Assembly: GCA_003022985.1 (NCBI GenBank)
Contig: PXTV01000221.1
Location: 4,660-12,637, forward strand
DNA from: Bacteroidetes bacterium SW_11_45_7
GTDB taxonomy: Bacteria; Bacteroidota; Bacteroidia; Chitinophagales; SW-11-45-7
DNA length: 7,978 nt
Direction of reading: 5' to 3'
Below, one piece after another: positions 1-7,306 of this stretch (the first letter of the stretch is position 1; the number at the start of each line of letters is the position of its first letter). The notes under the pieces are model-generated. The model worked only from the letters and a program-made list of their open reading frames with translations. It was not told where the DNA came from and did no database searches. Position numbers and translations under genes: made by a program.

Positions 1-212
1 ATGGATCAAGACAGTAGATAACAGCTTGAAGCATTTTGCCTGGCAGAATGGTTATGGGGCTTTTTCTGTCAACCCTTTAGGTGTTGACAAGGTTAAGGAG
101 TATATAGCAAACCAGCATGAACAGCACCGGAAAAAAAAGTTTTCAAGAAGAATATTTAACTTTTCTGGACAAGTTTCAGGTTGAGTACGATGAGCGGTAT
201 TTATGGGATTAG
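1..212 (+). pseudogene. REP-associated tyrosine transposase (RAYT, Y1/HUH family), C-terminal part, frameshifted
   Basis: The gene begins upstream of the window. Reading from base 2 gives 43 residues including HFAWQNGYGAFSVN and VKEYIANQHEQHRKK, which is the C-terminal signature of the IS200-like Y1 transposases called RAYTs. These mobilise or maintain short palindromic REP repeats by single-strand DNA cleavage. At the run of eight A (131-138) the frame is lost: the first frame continues into unrelated residues and stops at 182-184. The adjacent frame gives the expected family ending (SFQEEYLTF, then VEYDERYLWD) and stops at 210-212. Seven A instead of eight would restore one continuous frame. 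The HUH metal-binding motif would lie outside the window. The break could be a true pseudogenising insertion, a homopolymer sequencing error, or a site rescued by slippage. Family identity is confident; inactivity is not. Confidence 0.85.
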
Positions 213-249
213 CGACTGAGGGGTATTTGGGCCTGTTCTTTTTTATACA

Positions 250-291
250 CAGGGCTTCGCCCTGAGATAATGATATGCGCCCTTTCAGGGC
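250..291. repeat. REP-like paired palindromes downstream of the RAYT gene
   Basis: Two short hairpins lie 38 bp after the transposase end. The first is CAGGGC (250-255), loop TTC, GCCCTG (259-264). The second is GCCCT (279-283), loop TTC, AGGGC (287-291). The second uses the arms of the first in reversed order, so AGGGC at 251-255 can also pair with GCCCT at 279-283, and GCCCT at 259-263 with AGGGC at 287-291. RAYT genes are typically flanked by REP palindromes, often in pairs, which are the DNA targets of the enzyme. The position and form here fit that role. Whether the unit recurs in the genome cannot be seen from one window. It could also act as a terminator-like structure for the transposase transcript, although no T tract follows. 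Confidence 0.7.
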
Positions 292-340
292 TTGGGGAAG
301 GCACAAATTTTCTGATATCTAAATTTTCTGTTCATCTCTA

Positions 341-1684
341 ATGAAATGGTACTCTCTCATACTGCTCATTTTTTGTGCTCTTTTACTCTGGCAGTGCAGT
401 TCAGAGGAGATCACTTCCGGGGAGAGCTATGCCATTCATGCCGATACGGTTCTCTCCACGCCAAACACCCAAGAGCAATATGTCTCAAAAGTTGTGTTGG
501 AGAATGAGAGTGATTCGGTCACTGTTCAACCCTACATCAGGTGGAAAGCAGCACCTGATCTAAGATCCAATGAAAAAATCGTCAATTCGATTGTCGATAA
601 GAGCTGGTCCGATAAGCGCAAAGCTGACTCTCTCTATTATTTTATCCATCAAATGATCCGTTTCAAGGAGCCCGAATTGTCCAATGAAAAAGCCATGCAC
701 AATCCGGTCAAACTGATTCATTCCTATGGCAATGGTTATTGCAGCCAATTTGCTGCCGGGTTTGCTAACCTTTGCAACAAAGCAGGTGTGCAAGCCAGGG
801 TATGGGATCTTCAAGGGCACGTGGTTAGCGAAGTATATTACAATTCCGCCTGGCATATGTACGATCCGGATTACCAATTGAGGTTTAAGGATAAAAGTGG
901 AGTGTTTGTTTCTGTACCGGAGTTGGAAACCAATCCATCCATCATAGACGATCGGATCATCGGCAACTTTGACGCGGAATGGTACAAGAGCTTGTTCACA
1001 TCCACTGATGACAACAACCCTAATCATTATTACCAAAAGTTTGCTGATCGCGATCACCGGATAGAATGCAAGTTATATCCTAATGATAAAGTGGTGTATG
1101 ATGTTGTAAAAAACGACAGTTGGTGGGCTCGTCTGCGCGAATGGATAAGGGATTTCTACATCCACGAGCATTACCATGACCACTATCCCGATTTTTTTGG
1201 CGAGGGAACTTATATCCGTAAGCTGCAGGGGGACAAGCTTGATACCGGCCAACTAATAATCGACATTCGCTGGCCTTACCGGATTCAATCGGTCGTTGCC
1301 AAAATATTCCTGAAGCCGGGGATCAGTGCCGGGCAGGTTGAGCTAAGGGGTAGGAGGCCGGATGGCTCCTGGAAGAAAAGTGAAAACTGGCAAGTTAGGG
1401 GCAACCAATTAATTGTTCCCTGCCGTTTTGTCGACTACAACTGGCGGGAACTTACCGATTTTTCCCTCAAGATCGGGAAAAGAAACGGGCGGGTGATGTC
1501 AGAAAGCGTTGATTCCATCCACATCGTTTCGCAATTTCAGTTCAACCCGCGCGTGTTTTTGCCTGTCGGGAATGCTAAGCAAATGGCTATTGATCTGAGT
1601 AGTGGGAATAGTGGCAAAACAAAGATCGAGGCGAGTTGGGAGAAAACGCCTAACTGGGCGGTAGAAGAAAAGACCTATGACTAA
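341..1684 (+). CDS. Transglutaminase-fold lipoprotein, probably outer-membrane
   Basis: This 447-residue protein has a short basic start, a hydrophobic stretch (residues 4-17) and Cys19 in LLLWQC followed by SSEE. That looks like a lipoprotein signal, although Gln at -1 is not canonical. Acidic residues just after the cysteine are a known surface-export feature in Bacteroidota. Residues 90-180 carry the transglutaminase-like (papain-fold) core: Cys134 in GNGYCSQFA, His160 in LQGHVVSEVY and Asp175 in WHMYDPDY, spaced as the Cys-His-Asp triad. Members of this superfamily act as peptidases, amidases or crosslinking enzymes, and the substrate here is unknown. Residues 240-447 have no clear family and end in what look like beta-rich segments. 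An in-frame TAA at 320-322 excludes a longer start. The 3' end overlaps the next gene by 8 bp, so the two are probably co-translated. The triad is clear; the reaction is not. Confidence 0.82.
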   Translation: MKWYSLILLIFCALLLWQCSSEEITSGESYAIHADTVLSTPNTQEQYVSKVVLENESDSVTVQPYIRWKAAPDLRSNEKIVNSIVDKSWSDKRKADSLYYFIHQMIRFKEPELSNEKAMHNPVKLIHSYGNGYCSQFAAGFANLCNKAGVQARVWDLQGHVVSEVYYNSAWHMYDPDYQLRFKDKSGVFVSVPELETNPSIIDDRIIGNFDAEWYKSLFTSTDDNNPNHYYQKFADRDHRIECKLYPNDKVVYDVVKNDSWWARLREWIRDFYIHEHYHDHYPDFFGEGTYIRKLQGDKLDTGQLIIDIRWPYRIQSVVAKIFLKPGISAGQVELRGRRPDGSWKKSENWQVRGNQLIVPCRFVDYNWRELTDFSLKIGKRNGRVMSESVDSIHIVSQFQFNPRVFLPVGNAKQMAIDLSSGNSGKTKIEASWEKTPNWAVEEKTYD

Positions 1685-2795
1685 AGTAGCTGTTATCTCG
1701 CCATTTAAGGGCCATTATTCAGAAACATTTATTCACGATCAAGTTCAGTTTTTGTCAGCTTACGACCAATGGCTAACGGGTGGCTATTTGCCCACTGTTA
1801 AGCCTTCGGGTGAATTGTTCTCACCTATCCATAAAATGCTCAGTAAAATTACCTCCCATAGGGCTCTTGGCAGTTTTGTGCGTTCAGAATTAGAAAAGAA
1901 AGTTGGTCAATGGTTAATGCAACATAATATTGATGTTGTGTTGGCGCATTACGGTCCTACAGGCGTCCATATGGCGCGGGTTTGCCAAACATATGGCATT
2001 CCGCTTGTTGTTCACTTTCACGGTTATGATGTGTACCGTGGTGATGAATTAGAGCGATATAGCAACGCATATAGTTTGATATTTCAGCAAGCGGCCGCTT
2101 TAATTGCAGTGTCAAAAGATATGGTAGATGATCTGCTGAATTTAGGAGCCACATTTGAAAAGATTGCTTATAACCCTTGTGGTGTTAACCCTGAGGAATT
2201 TCCTCGTGCTGAGTTGAAGCGAAATCCGCCCGAGGTTCTTTTTGTAGGTAGGTTGGCAAAGAAAAAGCGCCCTGAATTGGCCATTCGTTCATTTGCTGAG
2301 GTGGTACAACAAATTCCGGAAGCGAGGATGAAAATCATCGGATCGGGTGTACTTGAAAAAAAGTGTAAGCAATTGGTGAGGACGTTACATCTTCAAAATC
2401 ATGTTGATTTTCAGGGCGCTGTTACTCATCATAAAGTCAAGGAAGCACTCGCAAAAGCCACCGTATTTTACTTACCGAGTGGTACAGATGAGGGGGGCAA
2501 TGCTGAAGGAACACCAGTTGCTGCGTTAGAAGCGAGTGCAGCAGGCTTGCCCTTGGTGGCCTCAAACCATAAAGGATTGAAAGATGCTATTGTACATCAA
2601 GAATCCGGCTATCTGGTAAATGAAAATGCAACGCCTCGAGATTTTGCTAAACCATTGATTTCATTATTAAGGAGCCCAAATCAAGCTCTAAAAATGGGAA
2701 GACAAGGCATGGCGCATATTCGAACTTATTTTTCACAACTTGACCGGCATAAAAATTTATATCAAATCTTAAGGAATAGTGCAAAAAGTTTCTGA
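1677..2795 (+). CDS. GT4-family glycosyltransferase (GT-B fold)
   Basis: This 372-residue protein has full GT4 length. The N-terminal acceptor domain contains HFHGYDVYR (113-121), and the hinge region has AVSKDMVDDLLNLGA and NPCGVNPEEF (144-175). The C-terminal donor domain has FVGRLAKKKRPELAI (189-203), with the GR..K phosphate-contact residues, then GSGVLEKK, VDFQGAV and EGTPVAALEASAAGLP (277-292). Glu277 and Glu285 form the E-x7-E motif that binds the nucleotide sugar. GT4 enzymes are retaining transferases of the cytoplasm or inner membrane face; the sugar and acceptor cannot be read from the sequence. There is no membrane segment. The start codon lies inside the last codons of the transglutaminase-like gene with no clear Shine-Dalgarno, which suggests translational coupling. 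Colanic-acid or capsule-type polymers are plausible products. Family assignment is firm; specificity is open. Confidence 0.93.
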   Translation: MTKVAVISPFKGHYSETFIHDQVQFLSAYDQWLTGGYLPTVKPSGELFSPIHKMLSKITSHRALGSFVRSELEKKVGQWLMQHNIDVVLAHYGPTGVHMARVCQTYGIPLVVHFHGYDVYRGDELERYSNAYSLIFQQAAALIAVSKDMVDDLLNLGATFEKIAYNPCGVNPEEFPRAELKRNPPEVLFVGRLAKKKRPELAIRSFAEVVQQIPEARMKIIGSGVLEKKCKQLVRTLHLQNHVDFQGAVTHHKVKEALAKATVFYLPSGTDEGGNAEGTPVAALEASAAGLPLVASNHKGLKDAIVHQESGYLVNENATPRDFAKPLISLLRSPNQALKMGRQGMAHIRTYFSQLDRHKNLYQILRNSAKSF

Positions 2796-2840
2796 TTCTT
2801 GGTAGCAATCGTCAACTTATATATTTTTTCGGGAACAAAG

Positions 2841-2848
2841 TAAATTTG
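2841..2848 (+). promoter_or_regulatory. Candidate Bacteroidota -7 promoter element (TAnnTTTG)
   Basis: TAAATTTG matches the TAnnTTTG -7 consensus of the primary sigma factor in Bacteroidota. It lies in the 230-bp gap (2796-3025) between the GT4 gene and the next transferase. No good TTG-type -33 element is seen 17-23 bp upstream, only an AT-rich stretch with a T6 run. Transcription from here would give a leader of about 170 nt before the ATG at 3026. The rest of the gap is AT-rich and holds a T9 run (2933-2941) but no convincing gene or terminator. The gap suggests the second transferase and the membrane enzyme form their own transcription unit. Confidence 0.4.
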
Positions 2849-3025
2849 CTTACATAGAATTGCCATTATTAGCGTTTTCTTTTTTCATTACCTTGAAATT
2901 GCTCCATGTCTATTGACTTTTCTAAAAGAAAGTTTTTTTTTGATGTAGATAAGTCAGTCCACTAAAAACATGTCGTTTTCAAAACATGGCCGAACCGGGT
3001 TTTCTATTAACCCTAAATTGAATTT

Positions 3026-4213
3026 ATGCCCTCTCCAGCCATTGTTGTAGTAGCGTTTAATCGCCCTTTATCACTACAGCGCCTTTTAACCTCACTCCGG
3101 CAAGCGAGTTATCCCTCGGATGATATTCCTTTAATTATTAGTATTGATAAGTCAGAAGTAGATGAAGTATATAAGATAGCAAATGATTTTGATTGGCCAC
3201 ATGGACAAAAAGAGATCGTAAAGTATGAAGAACGATTAGGGCTCAGACAGCATGTTCTTAAGTGTGGCGATTTTGCTGAAGAATATGAACAAATTATTGT
3301 GTTGGAGGATGATTTATTTGCATCACCCTATTTCTATCAATTCGCTCAAGAAGGAATCGAATATTACAAGAATGATGAATCCATAGCCGGTATATCACTT
3401 TATAGCTACCAGGTGACTGAAAGCAGTTTAACTTCTTTTCATCCTTTGGATGATGGCTATGATGTGTATTTTATGCAGTATCCATCTTCCTGGGGGCAAT
3501 GCTGGACGCGTGATCAGTGGCGAAGATTCAGGGAGTGGGACAGAAACAACACGCTTAAGGAGGATGCCTTGCCGTGCTATATGAATGCCTGGAAAAATAA
3601 TTCGTGGAAAAAACAATTTGCCTATTATCTGAAGAAAACGAACCAATACTTCGTTTATCCCAAAGTGTCATTTACCACTAACTTTGGCGATAAAGGCACC
3701 AATAATCCTTATGATCTGGACATTTATCAGGTTCCCCTCCAATTATCCAAGCCGGCTCTCAGTTTAATTGATATGGATAAAAGTTTATCTAAATACGATA
3801 TTCACTTCGAGTTAGAGGTCGATTCTGTTAAAGAGATCATTCCTGAATTAAAGGCTTATGATTTAGAGATTGATTTGTTTGGCACCAAGGATTTGAAAGA
3901 GATCGATAAGGAATACGTGCTCACGTCAAAAAATGCACGCAACTATGTGAAATGTTATGGAGATCGCATGCATCCCATGTTGCTCAATATCATTTACAAT
4001 ATATACGGTAGTAAAGTGTTTTTATGTAATCGAACAGATGTATTAAATGATATAAAAAAGGGAAGTTTTGGTACACAAACTTTTCTTCACAAGTACATTC
4101 ATCACAACAAAAGAAGCAAAGTCCCTTTTTTGGATTTAATTTTCAGCCAGATCAGATTTAAGTTTTTTAACTACCTGCACTTCATGAAAAAGACTTTAGG
4201 TAATTCCCATTGA
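3026..4213 (+). CDS. GT-A fold glycosyltransferase of the GNT-I-like/GT2-like type
   Basis: This 395-residue protein opens with PAIVVVAFNRPLSLQRLLTS, the first strand and helix of a GT-A nucleotide-sugar domain. IIVLEDDLFASPYFYQFA (90-107) contains the E94-D95-D96 metal and donor motif, in the form shared by bacterial transferases related to eukaryotic GNT-I (GT13). PSSWGQCWTRDQW (153-165) and SFTTNFGDKGTNN (215-227) match the usual acceptor-side segments of the same bacterial group (SSWGWATW-like and NxG-like). Residues 240-395 are poorly conserved; the end is basic and aromatic (FKFFNYLHFMKK) and may touch the membrane. The donor is unknown; GlcNAc transfer should not be assumed from distant GNT-I similarity. 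An in-frame TAA at 3014-3016 fixes the start. The next gene begins 34 bp later, so they are probably co-transcribed. Confidence 0.85.
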   Translation: MPSPAIVVVAFNRPLSLQRLLTSLRQASYPSDDIPLIISIDKSEVDEVYKIANDFDWPHGQKEIVKYEERLGLRQHVLKCGDFAEEYEQIIVLEDDLFASPYFYQFAQEGIEYYKNDESIAGISLYSYQVTESSLTSFHPLDDGYDVYFMQYPSSWGQCWTRDQWRRFREWDRNNTLKEDALPCYMNAWKNNSWKKQFAYYLKKTNQYFVYPKVSFTTNFGDKGTNNPYDLDIYQVPLQLSKPALSLIDMDKSLSKYDIHFELEVDSVKEIIPELKAYDLEIDLFGTKDLKEIDKEYVLTSKNARNYVKCYGDRMHPMLLNIIYNIYGSKVFLCNRTDVLNDIKKGSFGTQTFLHKYIHHNKRSKVPFLDLIFSQIRFKFFNYLHFMKKTLGNSH

Positions 4214-4247
4214 CTATCGATTGGGATTTTAATAAGGTTGGATATAG

Positions 4248-7200
4248 ATGGTGAAAAAGTATCAAGAACAATCTCCCGCTTTCCGGATATCGGTCTTGCT
4301 TTTCATCTTTTCATTTCTCCTTTATGCGAATTCGATTCCCAACGAGTACAATATGGATGATGAGCTCGTTGCTGACAATGATCTCATCGAAAATCGAGGC
4401 ATAAGAGCTATTCCCCAATTATTTTCCAATGCCTACTACCAAGATGAAATGGGCTATCAGTATGGCTATCGCCCCTTTACTTTAGCCACATTTGCCATTG
4501 AGCATGCAGTATTTGGTGACAATCCATACCTAAGTCATTTGGTTAATGTTTTGCTTTACAGTCTACTCGTTGTCCTCATTTTTATCTCTCTCTGCAAACT
4601 TTTCCCAGCTTTTAATTGGGTTTTCCCTGCATTGGTTGCCTTTTTATTTGCAGCGCATCCTATACATACAGAGGCAGTCGCAAGCATCAAAAACCGTGAA
4701 GAAATACTTGCCTTGTTGGGAGGTATAGGGAGTCTCTACTGTCTCACTTGTATTGTGAAGCATGAAAAATGGTATTATTATATACTTATACCTCTATTCT
4801 TTTTTGCGGGTGTTCTCTCCAAGAAAAGCGTTATCTCATTTGCTTTTATTACCCCGTTGGCAGGTGGTTTATTGCTGAATTTATCGATGAGGCAGGTCCT
4901 TTTGTTGAGTGTGCCATTGGGTACATTGGCAGCCTTCTTCGTGCCAGTGAACCTATTGATTCACAAAATTGGGTTTGCGGCACTAGTCGCTATTGCACCA
5001 TTGCTTTTTTTAAGTACTTTTTGGTTGCAAAGCGTTTATTGGGCAAAGCTTCTGATCAGCTTTTTACAATCTACTTTCCGCATCTATTTGATTCCTTCTC
5101 TAAAGCGAATGGCTAATCGACTTGTTGTTTTTGTCAATGGTCTGCTAAAGCAGATGCTTCAGCTTTACAGGAATATTCTCCATTTTTTTCTGCACCCCAC
5201 GAAAACTCCTGCCTATTCAACAAAACGTAATGAACAGCCAGGCTTGATTGATGCAATCATGGCAGTGTTTACCTTAAGTGGTTTTGGTATTGTTTTGTTT
5301 TTACCTGACTTAATCTGGTTTGAATTTACCTTGATTATGTTTGCCGGATTAATGGCTTTGAACAGAGGGGCTATAAAAAGGCATTTTTGGATAACTATTG
5401 TCTTGCTTCTATTGGCCATCTTTGGTTTTGCATATCAATTATCATTTATTTTTCCTTTATTAATAGGTAGCACGGCTTTTCTTTTCCATTTTTCAAAACA
5501 TCCTGTAATAAGAAATACTTATTTAGTTCTATTAATTTTCTATTTTACTGTTGTGGGATTTGATAATATTGTTAGAGGCAATTCACTGGCTTTAACAGCT
5601 TTAAACCTTGGTTCTTTCTTTTTATTTTACGGTGTGCTTCTCGGTATTCTTGAAAAATTTCGAGGTACAAGAAAAGGTTTAATCTACATCACAAGTTTTT
5701 TAACAGGATTATTTATTATTGGTTCGGCAATTCTCATATTGAATAAGTCTGGATTTGTTAGTGTATTATTTATATTCATTTTATCAATAATACATTTATT
5801 CTTATTCGGCCTCGCTGTATTAAATAAAGCCTATCTGTTAACAAGGATTGTATTTTTAACAATAACTATTTATTTAATTACTTCTATTGCATTTAACTAT
5901 ATATCATTTAATGAAAATATACAAAATGCTCGGCAATCTATCATACAGCAAAATGAGACTAATAATTTTACTCAAGAAGATGGACAACCTCAGAAACCTC
6001 TTCCACCAGAACAAGATTTGAACCCTCTGAATATTGGAAAAGTCCAATCACCCTCTGTCTTTCCCAAAGAAGGACGCAAATCGTTAACTTACAATGAGAA
6101 TCCCATCCAGCATTATGAGAATGAGCCCTCTGTGAAATTCGGTATCAGCGCTTATTCGCTTGGCTACTACCTCAAATTGTTACTAGTCCCTCATCCTCTG
6201 AACTTTTATTATGGCTACGCCAAGATTCCGGTTGTATCTATGAGTAATGGTTGGGCACTTTTGTCTGCTTTAGTGTATTTGGCATTAGGAATCCTTAGTA
6301 TTTCTATTATACGTAAGTATCCTGTGCTTGCCTTTGGCTTGTTAGCCTTCTTATCCTCCATTGCAGTGTTTTCAAATTTTGTTGCGCCAGCGGCAGGTAT
6401 TATAGGCGAACGCATGGCATTTACTGCCTCCCTTGGTTTCTGTATAGTGATCGCCCGGTTATTGGTTCACATTTTTAAGGTAGATATAACGCGCTCTCAA
6501 ATAACGTTCAAAGATCTACCCATATCATTTTTAATCGTTACAGGGTTGATACTGGCTCTCTATTCCGGCAAAACCTTTAGCCGCAACTTCAAGTGGGAAA
6601 ATCGCATAACCCTCATGCAGCACGATATTGAAAACCTCGAAAATTCATCAATTGCCAACAGCTTGTATGCCAAGAATTTAATGGCCACGTTGGATCAATT
6701 GACGACCGCTCAACGGCAGCAACGCATTGCTAAAGCGGAAAAGCACCTTAAACAGTCGATCGATATCTATCCTGCGTTTTTCAATAACTGGTACGATCTC
6801 GGGCGCATCCAACTCATGCAAAAGCAATACGATCAAGCCCTGAAAACTTTCAAACGAGCCATTGAGCTCGATTCAACCTATCCCAAAACCTACATGAAGA
6901 TTGCCGGTATTTACCAAAAAAAGGGAAACAGGCAGAAAGAGTTCGCGTACGTGAAGAAAGCATTTGACAAACAACCAACAAATGAAAGGGCTGGCACCTA
7001 TTTGGGTGAGTTTTACATGAAACAAAACCAAATGGAAAAGGCGATCGATGTACTGCAGAAACTGGTGAGGAATGCACCCAATTCCTATCAAGGGCGCAAA
7101 AAGCTGGGAAGAGCTTACTTTCAATCAAAGCGCTATAAGCAAGCAGCTCAGGCTCTTGAAAAAGCTTATCAAATCCGGCAGAACGATTATGAATTGGTGG

Positions 7201-7301
7201 TTAATCTAAGCGAGATTTACCGCGAACTCGGGAATAAAAGGAAAGCAGAATTCTACGGTAAACGTGCCAGGCAGCTTAAGGGCAGCCAAGGAAAGAATTG
7301 A
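4248..7301 (+). CDS. TMTC-like GT-C membrane glycosyltransferase with extra membrane section and C-terminal TPRs
   Basis: This 1017-residue polytopic protein has about 20 hydrophobic segments by eye. The first (12-28) is followed by MDD (36-38), placed like the acidic first-loop motif of GT-C enzymes. AAHPIHTEAVASIKNREE (135-152), YYLKLLLVPHPLNFYYGY (640-657), GERMAFTASLGFC (720-732) and TFSRNFKWENRITL (776-789) match in order the hallmarks of TMTC/DUF1736 proteins. Animal TMTCs are ER O-mannosyltransferases using dolichol-linked mannose; bacterial relatives are mostly uncharacterised and would use an undecaprenyl-type donor at the periplasmic face. Residues about 844-1010 form roughly five TPRs, likely a substrate or partner platform. 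The odd part is residues about 215-620: a long extra hydrophobic section, then an Asn/Gln/Pro-rich linker (551-617), where relatives usually have a shorter region. The DNA for residues 405-564 is about 27% G+C. An in-frame TAG just before the ATG fixes the start. The family call is good; catalytic activity is inferred. Confidence 0.82.
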   Translation: MVKKYQEQSPAFRISVLLFIFSFLLYANSIPNEYNMDDELVADNDLIENRGIRAIPQLFSNAYYQDEMGYQYGYRPFTLATFAIEHAVFGDNPYLSHLVNVLLYSLLVVLIFISLCKLFPAFNWVFPALVAFLFAAHPIHTEAVASIKNREEILALLGGIGSLYCLTCIVKHEKWYYYILIPLFFFAGVLSKKSVISFAFITPLAGGLLLNLSMRQVLLLSVPLGTLAAFFVPVNLLIHKIGFAALVAIAPLLFLSTFWLQSVYWAKLLISFLQSTFRIYLIPSLKRMANRLVVFVNGLLKQMLQLYRNILHFFLHPTKTPAYSTKRNEQPGLIDAIMAVFTLSGFGIVLFLPDLIWFEFTLIMFAGLMALNRGAIKRHFWITIVLLLLAIFGFAYQLSFIFPLLIGSTAFLFHFSKHPVIRNTYLVLLIFYFTVVGFDNIVRGNSLALTALNLGSFFLFYGVLLGILEKFRGTRKGLIYITSFLTGLFIIGSAILILNKSGFVSVLFIFILSIIHLFLFGLAVLNKAYLLTRIVFLTITIYLITSIAFNYISFNENIQNARQSIIQQNETNNFTQEDGQPQKPLPPEQDLNPLNIGKVQSPSVFPKEGRKSLTYNENPIQHYENEPSVKFGISAYSLGYYLKLLLVPHPLNFYYGYAKIPVVSMSNGWALLSALVYLALGILSISIIRKYPVLAFGLLAFLSSIAVFSNFVAPAAGIIGERMAFTASLGFCIVIARLLVHIFKVDITRSQITFKDLPISFLIVTGLILALYSGKTFSRNFKWENRITLMQHDIENLENSSIANSLYAKNLMATLDQLTTAQRQQRIAKAEKHLKQSIDIYPAFFNNWYDLGRIQLMQKQYDQALKTFKRAIELDSTYPKTYMKIAGIYQKKGNRQKEFAYVKKAFDKQPTNERAGTYLGEFYMKQNQMEKAIDVLQKLVRNAPNSYQGRKKLGRAYFQSKRYKQAAQALEKAYQIRQNDYELVVNLSEIYRELGNKRKAEFYGKRARQLKGSQGKN

Positions 7302-7306
7302 GTCGC

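Noticed and set aside
305..330. Direct repeat AAATTTTCTG (305-314 and 321-330) just before the transglutaminase-like gene, with a TAAATTTTC resembling a -7 element
   Set aside because: The match to TAnnTTTG is imperfect and there is no clear -33 element; a short AT-rich repeat can arise by chance.
560..1057. Minus-strand open frame of 165 codons inside the transglutaminase-like gene
   Set aside because: It lies wholly opposite a gene with a clear catalytic triad and has no recognisable domain; it is a shadow frame.
2916..2941. ACTTT/AAAGT inverted repeat followed by a T9 run, resembling a terminator
   Set aside because: The stem is only 5 bp and almost all A-T, too weak for an intrinsic terminator, and it lies 120 bp after the GT4 stop.
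2906..2965. A 19-codon open frame in the leader before the second transferase gene
   Set aside because: It starts with ATG but has no clear ribosome binding site and no recognisable peptide; its AT-rich content makes a chance frame likely.
4205..4230. TCCCA/TGGGA inverted repeat followed by T4 between the two downstream plus-strand genes
   Set aside because: The stem is 5 bp with a 12-nt loop and a short T tract; the 34-bp gene spacing favours co-transcription.
4769..5116. Plus-strand open frame of 115 codons in another frame of the TMTC-like gene
   Set aside because: Its Cys/Phe/Tyr-rich content is typical of an off-frame reading of membrane-protein codons, and no family is visible.
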